This document shows, in pieces, positions 7,236-16,962 of a stretch of 64,000 bases of DNA (its first letter is position 1; each line of letters begins with the position of its first letter). The DNA lies in the IMG/VR virus record IMGVR_UViG_3300032282_002092, positions 1-64,000 of that record. One strand, 5' to 3'. The notes below the pieces were generated by a model. That model did no database searches and was not told the DNA's origin. It saw only the letters and a list, made by a program, of their open reading frames with translations. Source of the stretch: a virus. The translations under genes and the position numbers were made by a program.

Positions 7236-7565
7236 TTAAGGTGAAGTCTGCTCGTTTACGGGTGCAAGACGCATCGGACGACGGCTCTGTACGTTGGATA
7301 CCGGAACCGTATCGATCTGCCACACCCACTCGTACGTGCCACGCTGAATTTTCTTCAGGACGTTCACGTTGACGAGATAGTTGATGCAGTGCTGAACCGT
7401 CTGTGCATTCATGCCGATGGCTTCTGCAATCATCGGTACGTCAAGGAGCATGGGCGACGGTCGGGTAGCGATGTACGAGGACACCAACAGGACCGTTGCA
7501 CGGCGTGCATATTTGCAATCGTCTGCCGGGAAACCGGCAGTCCATACCTGCTGATATCGCTCCAT
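7236..7565 (-). CDS. winged-helix DNA-binding protein
   Basis: 109 residues. A helix-turn-helix is visible at DVPMIAEAIGMNAQTVQHC followed by INYLVNVNVLKKIQ and a wing-like GTYEWVW. This is the pattern of small phage replication-initiator or regulator winged-helix domains. GGAGGT lies 6 nt before the ATG at 7565. It could regulate the replication block or bind the neighbouring non-coding island; both ideas are inference. Confidence 0.6.
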   Translation of the reverse strand: MERYQQVWTAGFPADDCKYARRATVLLVSSYIATRPSPMLLDVPMIAEAIGMNAQTVQHCINYLVNVNVLKKIQRGTYEWVWQIDTVPVSNVQSRRPMRLAPVNEQTSP

Positions 7566-8455
7566 CACTTTACCTCCAACGAGGCCGCAACCTTGGTAGC
7601 AGCCTGAGCCACAGCCAGCATCAGTTTCGCCAAAAGGGCATTAGCGATACCCTGCACGTCAACTTCCAGTTCGGAGAACATCTCCACGCTCTCGCTCTCC
7701 TTGGTGGACGGCAGATCGTCAGCGGTTTTAGCGAGACAACCGTCTGAGGCCACGGGTCCGGTACGGCCCAGAAGGATTCCAATGATGTCATCCTTGGTTG
7801 CCTTCTTGGGAGCCTGCGGGCAGATCGCACGCAATTCCTCAACGGTCAGACCGGACAGTTCCTCAGGACTCCAGTCCTCCAGCGAGGACAGGACGTTGTA
7901 GCGCTCATCATCAGCGTTGTCCTCCACCGTCTTTGCCGGTGCCGCAGGACGGGGCTTCTTAACCGGCTCCTCAACGACGGGAGCAGGTTCGGTTTCGACA
8001 ACATCGACCAACGTTATCTCCACCATTGCGGTGTTCAATCCGTACACCTTGATGTTGGCAGCGAGTGCTGCATCGATGAGGTCAAGGGTGTACTCACCAT
8101 CGTTCTCACCATCGTTCTCACCATCGATCAGAATGAGAATTGATACACCGCCGTCCTCCGTTACCGCAATCTTGCGGAGGTGACGGACGGCCTCTTCGGG
8201 ACCCAGTTTTCCGACAGACGCTGCACTACTTGCGTACAGGTCCGACTGTCCCATGTCGATGCGCTCGTAGTACGCATGGATTTTCTCCAAGTACTTGATG
8301 AGTGCGGTGTCCGTGTCGGTCGGATCATCCTTCGTGACTACCGTGAACCAGCAGTCCACATCGTCGGTTGCGGCCTTGTCAACAAGGTCATTGAGTTGGG
8401 CTGCTAACTCCTTCGCAGGCATCGAACCCGATCCTGCAATGAGATACATGCTCAT
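7565..8455 (-). CDS. hypothetical protein with a SAP/Rho-N-like segment
   Basis: 296 residues. The N-terminal half looks like an alpha/beta fold (MYLIAGSGSMPAKELA, SILILIDGEND, NIKVYGLNTAMVEI) loosely recalling von Willebrand A-like proteins, but no MIDAS is clear. A Glu/Pro/Lys/Ala-rich linker follows, then WSPEELSGLTVEELRAICP...ATKDDIIGILLG, resembling SAP or Rho-N helix pairs that bind nucleic acid. A 12-bp tandem repeat encodes GENDGENDG. It starts at ATG 8455 (GGAG upstream). Function unknown. Confidence 0.6.
   Translation of the reverse strand: MSMYLIAGSGSMPAKELAAQLNDLVDKAATDDVDCWFTVVTKDDPTDTDTALIKYLEKIHAYYERIDMGQSDLYASSAASVGKLGPEEAVRHLRKIAVTEDGGVSILILIDGENDGENDGEYTLDLIDAALAANIKVYGLNTAMVEITLVDVVETEPAPVVEEPVKKPRPAAPAKTVEDNADDERYNVLSSLEDWSPEELSGLTVEELRAICPQAPKKATKDDIIGILLGRTGPVASDGCLAKTADDLPSTKESESVEMFSELEVDVQGIANALLAKLMLAVAQAATKVAASLEVK
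8095..8130. repeat. 12-bp in-frame tandem repeat
   Basis: CACCATCGTTCT occurs twice in a row and a third, diverged copy follows (CACCATCGATCA). It encodes GEND repeats in the loop after the ILILID strand of the host gene. It is a candidate slippage site. Confidence 0.75.
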
Positions 8456-8482
8456 TGTTAAGTGCTCCAGTGTGTAGGTGTT

Positions 8483-8746
8483 TCATCGACGTGAGCGTCC
8501 CCCACGTTGAATTTCCATCATAACCGAGTCTGTCAACATTAACAACAAGGCATCCGTAACTTTTACAAGTGACGCACCGCCAGCGACTCCAACCCCTAAC
8601 CACCACTCGTGTGGGTTAAATAGGCATACGGCTCCTATGCCAAGACCGACCGGCAGGAGCGCCCAGAAGATTCTTGGTGCCGTCACGTAGGACGAGAGCG
8701 TTGCAACGATTAGGTGTACGCCCAGAATGCTGAGAACGTAATACAT
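8483..8746 (-). CDS. small membrane protein, holin-like
   Basis: 87 residues with about three hydrophobic segments (residues 1-20, 25-44, 50-70) and a basic tail (QRGGRSRR), a plan shared with many holins. ATG at 8746 overlaps the stop of the tail gene (TAATG) with GGGGT upstream; an earlier ATG at 8758 lacks a ribosome site. The lysins are 19 kb away, so the holin role is inference from topology only. Confidence 0.5.
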   Translation of the reverse strand: MYYVLSILGVHLIVATLSSYVTAPRIFWALLPVGLGIGAVCLFNPHEWWLGVGVAGGASLVKVTDALLLMLTDSVMMEIQRGGRSRR

Positions 8747-11523
8747 TAGATACCCCATTTGTTAGACAAATATGCGTGTGCTTGGAGAACATCGTCGTCT
8801 GACAGGAACCGCTGGTAGAAGAGTATCTCAGCGATGTCAGCAGTTCCCGTTCCGCCAGCCGGTTCAAAGATAACTGTATTGGTAAGGCTGTCGTTGTGAA
8901 CAGTGTCTGCGTCAAACAAAACACTGTTTCCCAGCATTAGCACTGATCTTCCTATTCCTACACCGTAGGTTCCGTTCTTGAGGTACGTAATGATCTCAAA
9001 ATCACCAGAAGCGTACGTGCTGGTCCAATGCGTGGCTATACCGGGGTTATCAATGAATCCAATTTGACCAGTGCTGCTATAACCAATGCTTACACCGCCG
9101 GTACCCAATGGTGATGTGGAGAACAGTATTGACTGCTGGCTGGTTGCGGTACGGCGTGCAACGATGACTACGCTAAATGGCAAGTGCCCATACAACTCCA
9201 CGGCCACACCCTGCAAGCACTGGCCTGCCGCCGTCTTGCTCACGTACTTCAGCCCATTCTGGAAACCTGCCCTGACCGGGTATCCGTACGTCGGATAGTT
9301 TGTCTGTGTCATATGTTCATATGGGCCAGCACGATCCAACCATCCAGAGATGTTCGTTCCACTGCTGTACGTAAATGACCCATCCTCTGCACCATCAAGG
9401 TGGAGAATGACATCGGCCGGTGGGCCAATAACATCTGCCGCAAACCCAGCAGTAGTTGCCACAGCAACATTTTCTGGATCCTCTAACTGCCACGCATTAA
9501 TCAATGCTCCGTACCCGGTAACTACTGCTTCCGCAGTAACAGGGTCCTCTGGACCAAGATACGCAGCCAGCGGAATGCCTAACCATGACGGTGGTGACAC
9601 CGACTTATTAGTCACCATTTGTGATGCATCAAGACCAGCATTAATCTTTGACAAACTGTTGGCTGTATATCCATTGTTGCGCTCAACATACAGGATGCAC
9701 TCAGATGTAATGGTTTCATCCCAATAAAACGTAACGTAATTCAACACATCTTCTGCGTAAAGATCATCCATAGAACTTACATCACGACTAATCAATAATA
9801 CAGATATTTTTTCTGAACTACTGGGGTTCCAGATAACAGCATTTGATATCGGGTAATAGTCTTCTCGGCTAAACGGAATCGTGATGCTGTTGTTGCTGTG
9901 GTCCACTGTCACCAGTGATTCACCGTTGATCCCAGTGAGCATTGCTCTGAAAGGGATGCTAAGTTCTGCGTAATTGACTTGATCACCGTTGTCGTCAAAC
10001 ATGAGATCGACATACCGGTTTCCATCGATTGTGGATTCAACCCTAGGAATCTGTCGCAGGTCACCGGGTTTGAGTACGTCAAACTGTGGTATCACAGTAC
10101 TGCCAGCGGGAACCCAACTGTAGACAAGACCATCGTCCTTCTCGGAATCTGATGAGTAGTTATTGGGATTGTCCAGCGTCCTGCCGAACAAGCGGCCAGC
10201 GGAAACGGCTTTGTTGTTGTACCAAAGGCTGTACGACTTGCCCTGCTTATCGGCAAGGTCACCGGCCCCGTACCAGCAGAAGTCACTGGTATTGGCATCA
10301 GTCTTGATTCCCATCCCATAGGTGGAGTCGCCGTCGAAGTACGGCCAACCCATGAGCGTTCCCGGTTCGATAAGAACCTCGTCTAACAGTAACTGTGGGT
10401 AGTGCCAACTATCGTCGGCGTAATAGCCGCGGACCTCAAATACAAGACGCAGACTTTCCGTGTGCTGTACTGATCGGATACCGTAGATGTGCTGAAGCAC
10501 TACGGGTGGAGAAATGTTGTCTACATCATCTGTAACACTGTTTCTCAAATCCCATTCTTCACAAAGCCCTAAATCTTGAAGACCCCAGTCAATCTCATAC
10601 ATTTCCGTGTATGGGTCATACCACATGACCCCAGCACGTAAGATGCCGTGACCAGCGACCTTAGCCTGAAACGTGAAATGCTCTTGCGCCAGCATCTCTG
10701 GGTTAAAAGAATTGGAATATACATAGAGCCTGTGGTATGGGTCGTACTCAGGTAGTGACGAACTTCCACTGGGTCCATAAAAGTACCCTACAAATGGACT
10801 GCTGTATGTATCTACACCATTACCAATATAGTCGTTACTAGCGCTATTAGTGATCCAGTGATCTGTATTGGATGCCTCAAATGAAGGATTAGCAATAAAG
10901 TTCACTCGCTGTGGAGTTATCCACAGGTTGTGTACATGAGCACCCTCAAATGGCCTAGTACCGAAAAGAAAGAGGGTTGGACCCTCGTCAGGACTTACCG
11001 CTTCAGGAGTGGTAACCCCGGTGCTCCACCGGAACAACCAGTTACCGGAAACTGTTGAGTCATATCGTGTGGTGAATACATCTCCAGCACGAACGATTCC
11101 CGTCAGGCACGGAGTGGTCGTGATCATAAGCACGATGTTGTAATGATCTGATTCCTCAATGCCGAGATCGACGGAGTCAGCGAATAGCACTACCGCACGG
11201 GCCTCACACGGCTGCATATCAGCGTATCCAAAAGTAAATTCGGAGGGGATAGTGAGGTATGTGTGCTGCCCAACGACTTGCAGCGCAGATGTGACAGCCA
11301 ACGATGGAGCAAATCCTCGGGCCGAATCGATTTCTCTCCACCCATCAACCGTGATTAGGTGGTCTAGATGTTCACCATCTTCCCCAACCGGCAGGGTTCC
11401 GATCTCACCATCGAAACGCAGACGCACTTGATCAAGGATTGTGATGCGTACATCCAAACCGTCAAGCACCTCAGGGGTGCTGGCAATGCAGTTCTTCAGG
11501 GCATTTGAGAAGTAAACGGCCAT
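8746..11523 (-). CDS. tail protein with C-terminal lectin-like (LamG/ConA-type) domain
   Basis: 925 residues. The N-terminal part is beta-rich; the middle holds PSFEASNTDHW, the start of a carbohydrate-binding-module-like jelly roll. The last 230 residues (VILHLDGAEDGSF...DIAEILFYQRFLSDDD...YLSNKWGI) match the ConA-like/LamG lectin ending seen in many virion adhesins. It follows the gpI-like gene, as host-recognition proteins usually do, so it is a good receptor-binding candidate. ATG start one base after the upstream stop. Confidence 0.7.
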   Translation of the reverse strand: MAVYFSNALKNCIASTPEVLDGLDVRITILDQVRLRFDGEIGTLPVGEDGEHLDHLITVDGWREIDSARGFAPSLAVTSALQVVGQHTYLTIPSEFTFGYADMQPCEARAVVLFADSVDLGIEESDHYNIVLMITTTPCLTGIVRAGDVFTTRYDSTVSGNWLFRWSTGVTTPEAVSPDEGPTLFLFGTRPFEGAHVHNLWITPQRVNFIANPSFEASNTDHWITNSASNDYIGNGVDTYSSPFVGYFYGPSGSSSLPEYDPYHRLYVYSNSFNPEMLAQEHFTFQAKVAGHGILRAGVMWYDPYTEMYEIDWGLQDLGLCEEWDLRNSVTDDVDNISPPVVLQHIYGIRSVQHTESLRLVFEVRGYYADDSWHYPQLLLDEVLIEPGTLMGWPYFDGDSTYGMGIKTDANTSDFCWYGAGDLADKQGKSYSLWYNNKAVSAGRLFGRTLDNPNNYSSDSEKDDGLVYSWVPAGSTVIPQFDVLKPGDLRQIPRVESTIDGNRYVDLMFDDNGDQVNYAELSIPFRAMLTGINGESLVTVDHSNNSITIPFSREDYYPISNAVIWNPSSSEKISVLLISRDVSSMDDLYAEDVLNYVTFYWDETITSECILYVERNNGYTANSLSKINAGLDASQMVTNKSVSPPSWLGIPLAAYLGPEDPVTAEAVVTGYGALINAWQLEDPENVAVATTAGFAADVIGPPADVILHLDGAEDGSFTYSSGTNISGWLDRAGPYEHMTQTNYPTYGYPVRAGFQNGLKYVSKTAAGQCLQGVAVELYGHLPFSVVIVARRTATSQQSILFSTSPLGTGGVSIGYSSTGQIGFIDNPGIATHWTSTYASGDFEIITYLKNGTYGVGIGRSVLMLGNSVLFDADTVHNDSLTNTVIFEPAGGTGTADIAEILFYQRFLSDDDVLQAHAYLSNKWGI

Positions 11524-11524
11524 G

Positions 11525-13348
11525 TCAGGAACCTATGGTCTTAAGGGATTCAGGGTTAAAGCCTTCAGGAAGCGGTCCAGCACTATCTCCGATGTATTCG
11601 TAATCATCGCTAAGGGTAATGACAAAGTCAGGAGCGTAACTACCGACTGTTGTCGGTTCCCCAACGTAGTAAACCATTGCCCCCATCATATAAAAGTATG
11701 GAGCGGAATCTTCCGCAGGAGTAGCCTGTCGATTCTGGACAATAACGAGCGGGATTGCGTATTGAGCGGTGGCCGGTGATTCGGCCTGCACAAATACCTG
11801 CCTCCAACCATCGACCCATGGGTTAGGTGTACCGGGACCAAAGTTGACCCCATGCGATACGCCAACCATTTGACCTTGGGTTGAGAACCATGCGAAGGCT
11901 CCACGTACATATTGCGGCACCGGCCCAGAGTATTGGAACTGGAACCCGTATACCCGGTTACCAATTACTGGGATGCCATTTGACTCGGGGACCATTGTCG
12001 TGTACTGCGGAATCCCATTTACAAGACCGTCATATCGGGAGCCATATCCACACGACAGAATGATGTGCGCAGTTTCCTGACCCTTAGTGGTGGAAACACG
12101 CATCACACCTTGGCCCGCATTTTCGGCCCGTGTCGGAGCGTCATAGGGTGCTTCCAAGATGAGTTCACTGGCATACGTCCAGATGTCTGCGGTAGTGATA
12201 GCGCTCGTGGCACTGGCAACGCCAGCGTAGAAAGTGGTTGCTCCGAAATCCGTTTCTGCCGAATCAAACACAGTAGAACCCGTGGCAGTGGCAGCGGTCG
12301 CTGTAAATAGTGCGTGGAGGGCAGGGTAACCGTCTACATCCACCGTGGCGTTGAACGCCTCACCTGTAACGGTGGCATCACCCGATGGTTCAATGACTAT
12401 GCCTGTGGCGACATCTCGTCCACCGGGAAAGGCAACCCAGTTGCCAGAACTATGAGCGAATTCACTGTCGTCATTCAGCAACATCAAGTTCTCACCGACA
12501 GACAGGTGCGACCGGTACTTGGTAGCAGCCTCTACCAGTAGACGTAGTCCCTCAGGAGTTCCACGCTCGCTGTGGAGTTCTGCCAACCTTGCAACCATAT
12601 GTCGATATCGGATGTCACCAAGGCCTGCCTCGTACGGCAGCCCGAGGTTCTCGCCAATGTGGCGAAGCAGTGCGATAGGGACTGTATCAATGTGATACAT
12701 GTCCAGCCAAGAATCAACATACCCACGGATGCCGTCCAGTTCTGCACCAAACACCGATAAGAACTGTCGCAGGTATCCGTTATCGGGCCGGTAGAAATCA
12801 TCACGCTGCCGGTAGTACGGAGGCAGCGACTGCCAGAGTTTGTCCGTGTGTCCCAGATCAGCAGGAAGAAACACACTGGACTGGACTGCCGCCACCCACT
12901 CCAACCCACGGTTGAAGAACAGTGTGTAGTAGTACCACTTGCCAGATTGCAAGGGCGTGTCCTTGACCACAATAGTAATCGGTGTCCCGTTCAAATCCAG
13001 TGTCCAACTGTCTTTGTAAGCGTGCTGGACGGTCACACCATCGTTAACGGTTACCGGGTAACCAAAGCAGGAACGGACAATCACCAGTTCCCACGAGGCC
13101 CACTCCTTGATATCGGGAGGCCAGCCCCACGAGATATCAATCGTGTCATAGCCGTTTATCTCCGTTACCAGCGAGTAGTTGGCAATCGTGTCAGCAATCG
13201 TTACGGTTTCGCCACCGTAACGGAGTGCCGCTTTCTTGTCAGAAGAATCGGCCCGTACGTAATCTCCACCAGTAACGTCTCCGTACTGATTTCGCTGAAC
13301 GGTAAACGCAGGAGCACCGTCGGTATACGGAATCCAGTTATCACTCAT
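11525..13348 (-). CDS. P2 gpI-like baseplate/tail protein
   Basis: 607 residues. The region LPPYYRQRDDF...YLRQFLSVFGAELDGIRGYVDSWLDMYHIDTVP...IGENLGLPYE...RYRHMVARLAELHSERGT is the signature of the tail protein I family, which links the gpJ wedge to fibres. The C-terminal half is a beta-rich carbohydrate-binding-like extension (VYGFQFQYSGP...WRQVFVQAE), longer than P2 gpI. It overlaps the gpJ-like gene by 4 nt. Confidence 0.82.
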   Translation of the reverse strand: MSDNWIPYTDGAPAFTVQRNQYGDVTGGDYVRADSSDKKAALRYGGETVTIADTIANYSLVTEINGYDTIDISWGWPPDIKEWASWELVIVRSCFGYPVTVNDGVTVQHAYKDSWTLDLNGTPITIVVKDTPLQSGKWYYYTLFFNRGLEWVAAVQSSVFLPADLGHTDKLWQSLPPYYRQRDDFYRPDNGYLRQFLSVFGAELDGIRGYVDSWLDMYHIDTVPIALLRHIGENLGLPYEAGLGDIRYRHMVARLAELHSERGTPEGLRLLVEAATKYRSHLSVGENLMLLNDDSEFAHSSGNWVAFPGGRDVATGIVIEPSGDATVTGEAFNATVDVDGYPALHALFTATAATATGSTVFDSAETDFGATTFYAGVASATSAITTADIWTYASELILEAPYDAPTRAENAGQGVMRVSTTKGQETAHIILSCGYGSRYDGLVNGIPQYTTMVPESNGIPVIGNRVYGFQFQYSGPVPQYVRGAFAWFSTQGQMVGVSHGVNFGPGTPNPWVDGWRQVFVQAESPATAQYAIPLVIVQNRQATPAEDSAPYFYMMGAMVYYVGEPTTVGSYAPDFVITLSDDYEYIGDSAGPLPEGFNPESLKTIGS

Positions 13349-15003
13349 GTGTTAGGCATGCCCCCAACAGCCTGAACCCAAAGCCCGTTATGCGTGCGCT
13401 CTGCGAGCGTCAGGGTCGGGAACGACACCTCAGGTTCCACTACCTCGTCAGCACTGAGCCTGAGAATAGTACGAGTGGTAGGAATTACGTTAGTAATAGA
13501 ACGGTTGTCATCACGCTGGAAGATGTCCACCTCTACTGCCGTATTTGACGGCGCAGCGGTATCAAGCCAGAACACGTCGGCCCACTCAACGCCGGGAATC
13601 GCCAAAATCTTTCGGTACACCTGACCGATAGTGATCTTGTAGTCAAAGTCCACATTGTCAAATGCGAATAGTGCCTTAAGTGCTGTTTCGACATCCGTCT
13701 TGACCTTGGTCCGGTTATATGTGGATTCAACATGAAGGTTGACACGAACCCACACGTCAGTCCAGAGATCAGCGAACGACCGAGGCTCCGCAACCACGGT
13801 TGTTCCTACAAGGATCTTGTCGGCCAAGAAGTGCTCCACACCGGTACAGATTCGGTCCATGTAATCGTCCGAGGCATTTCCACCAACGGGAGCCACACGG
13901 ACGAAGATCACCGAATAGATAGTCCCATATGCAACCGCCTTGGCTACGCCGGGAACCTGCAACGCCAGATCGGAATAGTCCGACAGCGTGATGGCACGCT
14001 TCTTCAGACGACCAGCAGCCGTGGGAATTGAGTATCGCATCGATTCAATGCTCTCAATATCAGAACCGCCTACAGGAACATCAGTGCTGGTAACTGTCAC
14101 CCCTGCAAGGTCCACGCCAACTACCGGGGCAATCGATGTAACCGCACCGATGGGCAGAGAGTTTGCGGCCGCACCCTTACCCGTCCGGTAAGAGACAAAC
14201 AGGTCCGTGTTGATCGGAGGGATTCGACCGCTGGCGTTATCACCGAACAGAATGTGGGTCACGTCAGAATCGTCAACGTACGAGGTGAAGACGGACTGTG
14301 TTGGTGTTGCGGCCGCAATGTCATCGACGTAAGTCCAGTCGATAAGCCGCCCACCTTCTCGTGAGTACACGGTAAGCGTTCCAAAGATCACGCCAGTGTC
14401 AATCGGGATACTCCAGTTTGGGTACCCCTTGCTGAAGCCAAGCGGTCGGTTAGATACCGACACACCCTCGGTAGCCGTAGCAACGGCGGTAACTGTCGTA
14501 CCCGTAGTCAATGGACCAAGCGTTACGTCGCTATCAACTTCAAAGGTGTACGCATTGCCTGACCCGTTGTCCGACGTACGTACTTGCGTCCTTGCCGGGA
14601 TCGTGACTGTATAAGTTGCCGGATCCACGTTGATCAACTTGGTGTAGTCCAGAGTGAACTCCAGTGTGACCGTAGCCGCCTGCTGGCCGATAGGCGTATA
14701 TCCAAGCATGTCTGCGATATACAAAATGCTCTGGCGACGCTGTGCGGTACTCAGGAACGATTCCCCGGCAGCACGGTCGATGTAAAAGTGCAGCACGTCA
14801 CCCATGTACGCAAACAGTTCAAGGAGCAGCGTTCCAAAATCTCCCGCCTCGCCCGCTGTGCTCCAGTCAGGCATAAGGCCTTTAGCAAGTCCTACTAACT
14901 GGGACCTAATTGCGGCGAAGTCGCGATTCGTGTAATCAAGTACCACACGGTTGTGCGAGGTAAGAAAGTCTGACGATGTGATCGGGATTCCAATGTCAGC
15001 CAT
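13345..15003 (-). CDS. baseplate J-like protein
   Basis: 552 residues. The N-terminal LDYTNRDFAAIRSQLV, GDFGTLLLELFAYMGDVLHFYIDRAAGESFLSTAQRR and later GVAKAVAYG segments are typical of gpJ/Mu gp47-like wedge proteins of contractile tails. The start is taken as ATG 15003 (GGTG upstream), overlapping the gp25-like stop, rather than GTG 15006. It assembles with gp25-like and gpI-like proteins in the baseplate wedge. Confidence 0.88.
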   Translation of the reverse strand: MADIGIPITSSDFLTSHNRVVLDYTNRDFAAIRSQLVGLAKGLMPDWSTAGEAGDFGTLLLELFAYMGDVLHFYIDRAAGESFLSTAQRRQSILYIADMLGYTPIGQQAATVTLEFTLDYTKLINVDPATYTVTIPARTQVRTSDNGSGNAYTFEVDSDVTLGPLTTGTTVTAVATATEGVSVSNRPLGFSKGYPNWSIPIDTGVIFGTLTVYSREGGRLIDWTYVDDIAAATPTQSVFTSYVDDSDVTHILFGDNASGRIPPINTDLFVSYRTGKGAAANSLPIGAVTSIAPVVGVDLAGVTVTSTDVPVGGSDIESIESMRYSIPTAAGRLKKRAITLSDYSDLALQVPGVAKAVAYGTIYSVIFVRVAPVGGNASDDYMDRICTGVEHFLADKILVGTTVVAEPRSFADLWTDVWVRVNLHVESTYNRTKVKTDVETALKALFAFDNVDFDYKITIGQVYRKILAIPGVEWADVFWLDTAAPSNTAVEVDIFQRDDNRSITNVIPTTRTILRLSADEVVEPEVSFPTLTLAERTHNGLWVQAVGGMPNT

Positions 15004-15401
15004 CACGCACCAACTTGTTTCTGACTCAATGAGTCACTCATAAGGGGAATTGTCAGGATCTGGGAGTCCTGAATAAGGGACGGCCTGTATTGTATATCAA
15101 CATTGAGCACGCCGTTATCCCGTTCGGGATTTGAGAACCTTACGTACTCAACAATAACTCTACTAGACAAACTCTGGATACGTTCCTTGATTCGGTTTGC
15201 CGCATCAGAGCGTACCATTGCATCGTTTGGATTGAACAGTGCCGATTGTAAGTCACTTCCGTAGGTTGCCCTGAACGTCCGCTCACCTTGATTGGTCATC
15301 AGAGCATCAACGATCTGGCCGCGAATAATGGCATTGTAATCAGTCGTGGTCGATATCCGACCAGTACTTGACACGGTAAACGGTACCGTTAATCCAATCA
15401 T
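15003..15401 (-). CDS. gp25/GPW-like baseplate wedge protein
   Basis: 132 residues. TTDYNAIIRGQIVDALMTNQGERTF...YGSDLQSALFNPND...RIKERIQSLSSRV is the GPW/gp25 pattern, including the conserved glutamate in GER. It forms the sheath-proximal part of the baseplate wedge. It sits between the gpD-like hub gene and the J-like gene as in P2- and T4-type tails. Confidence 0.88.
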   Translation of the reverse strand: MIGLTVPFTVSSTGRISTTTDYNAIIRGQIVDALMTNQGERTFRATYGSDLQSALFNPNDAMVRSDAANRIKERIQSLSSRVIVEYVRFSNPERDNGVLNVDIQYRPSLIQDSQILTIPLMSDSLSQKQVGA

Positions 15402-15403
15402 TT

Positions 15404-16624
15404 CTATACGCCCTTAATAGAAGTTTTGTATTGCGTTGACCAACTATGATTAAAAATACTACCCGATAAAAGCCGTGCTGTTGGAATGCCAATCTCAAAC
15501 TCGTCCCAGAACGGTCGATACACACCACTGTCTTTTACGGTGGGAACCGGTACCGGTCGCCCCAGAGTAAGGTTGCTGTTGAAGGTAGTTCTAGTCATGG
15601 AGTGTTCAACTCCTATAACTAACCAGCGGCCGTTATATCGGGCCGATGCGGAGGCCTGTCCGGTGTTGATGGTTACCGTCATGCCGGGATAGATACTCGC
15701 ATCACCTTTGATGCGTGCCTCTGCTTGCTGAGTCCAGCGTTCGATGTTCCGGTCTACACCAGCAATCACTTCACGACCCTGCTCCACCGACAGGATCGGG
15801 AACGTCACGGGGATGTAATTCTTGGCCCCAGTGCCACCCTTTTGGATAGTCACATCACCATTGCTGCTCAGGATTGAGGTGATCAGTCCCTGCTTGTTGT
15901 ACAACTGGGGGCTTGTTTCTGTCGGCTGAAAATCCATGAGCGAACGCTGCGGATCCTCCAGCACATCGGAAGTTGTCGTGAGAATCCTGTAGGGGGTCTT
16001 TTCCATAAGTTTCAGCGGGTCGCATACACGGATTACAGGACCCCAAGTGAAGACAATGTAGCCAATAAGTAGGCACGTATTACAGATGAATTCCCAATCC
16101 GTCTCCGTGGACTGCCCCCGTGCCTGCCACCGATAGTTGCTACCGTGTGACAGCAGCGTCAGTCCAGCGGCTTCAGTACGTAACTGAATCAGTTCTGGGA
16201 TTGTCTTGTTGGTGTCCATGCGGCGAGTTACCTGTTGCAGAATGAACGATGCGCCGGTCATATCGATCTGGAAATCGATGCTCTGCTTGAACCGCTGATT
16301 GGGAGTGACAGCAGTGACGTACCCGGTAAATGTCTCCGTAACACCATTGATCCCGTAAGTGAACTTGATGGGTTGATCGACCATCTGCTCAACTACAACG
16401 GTCTGAGACGCACCAGTGGGGTCCGTCTCATCAATAGGAATCTGATATGAACCGTCCATCTGGAGTGTCCCATTGAGCACTACGGATAGGGTGGCAACAT
16501 CATGCTCGTTTGCGTAACGAGTAATGCTGCACTCACGAACCACTAACGGATACTTAATCTCACCGATGTATACGTCCGATATCGGTATGTTTAGAAATGA
16601 CGGATCAATAGAAATAGTGGGCAT
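15404..16624 (-). CDS. baseplate hub protein, gpD-like (late control D family)
   Basis: 406 residues. It has a beta-barrel hub plan: IKFTYGINGVTETFTGYVTAV, a middle RTEAAGLTLLSHGSNY...WEFICNTCLLIGYIVF domain, and a C-terminal AEARIKGDASIYPGMTVTI...YNGRWLVIGVEHSM closing segment, as in gpD/gp27-like hub proteins. ATG start with GGTG upstream. It caps the tail tube and docks the tail lysin and spike. The family call rests on this pattern and position. Confidence 0.78.
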   Translation of the reverse strand: MPTISIDPSFLNIPISDVYIGEIKYPLVVRECSITRYANEHDVATLSVVLNGTLQMDGSYQIPIDETDPTGASQTVVVEQMVDQPIKFTYGINGVTETFTGYVTAVTPNQRFKQSIDFQIDMTGASFILQQVTRRMDTNKTIPELIQLRTEAAGLTLLSHGSNYRWQARGQSTETDWEFICNTCLLIGYIVFTWGPVIRVCDPLKLMEKTPYRILTTTSDVLEDPQRSLMDFQPTETSPQLYNKQGLITSILSSNGDVTIQKGGTGAKNYIPVTFPILSVEQGREVIAGVDRNIERWTQQAEARIKGDASIYPGMTVTINTGQASASARYNGRWLVIGVEHSMTRTTFNSNLTLGRPVPVPTVKDSGVYRPFWDEFEIGIPTARLLSGSIFNHSWSTQYKTSIKGV

Positions 16625-16626
16625 AC

Positions 16627-16962
16627 TTACACCGGAATCTTTATAACCGTTCCCGGCTCTAGATCAAGTGGATACCAAATGTGTGGATTAAAATCAGCAA
16701 TAGTCCACCACAAGTTGTGGTTCTGAAGAAACGTGTATGCCAGAAGTTGAAGACTGTCGCCCTCTTTTGCAATGTACTCCAAGTAGTTCTGAGAGGTTGA
16801 CGGTGAGTCCGGTAACCGGTACAGGATCGTGTTGTTCTGGAGCATCGGCTCGGTTGAACTTGGGTCATCACCATCAATCAGTACACGCCGGTACTTGTCA
16901 TACGAGTGACCGGTCGCATACATCTTGGAAGAATCGGCATATCGGGAGTTACCGGTAATCAT
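16627..16962 (-). CDS. LysM-domain baseplate protein
   Basis: 111 residues. The C-terminal half is a LysM-type module: YIAKEGDSLQLLAYTFLQNHNLWWTIADFN...DLEPGTVIKIPV. In contractile phages such short LysM proteins sit between tube-initiator and hub genes. The start overlaps the upstream stop (TGATG). Confidence 0.78.
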   Translation of the reverse strand: MITGNSRYADSSKMYATGHSYDKYRRVLIDGDDPSSTEPMLQNNTILYRLPDSPSTSQNYLEYIAKEGDSLQLLAYTFLQNHNLWWTIADFNPHIWYPLDLEPGTVIKIPV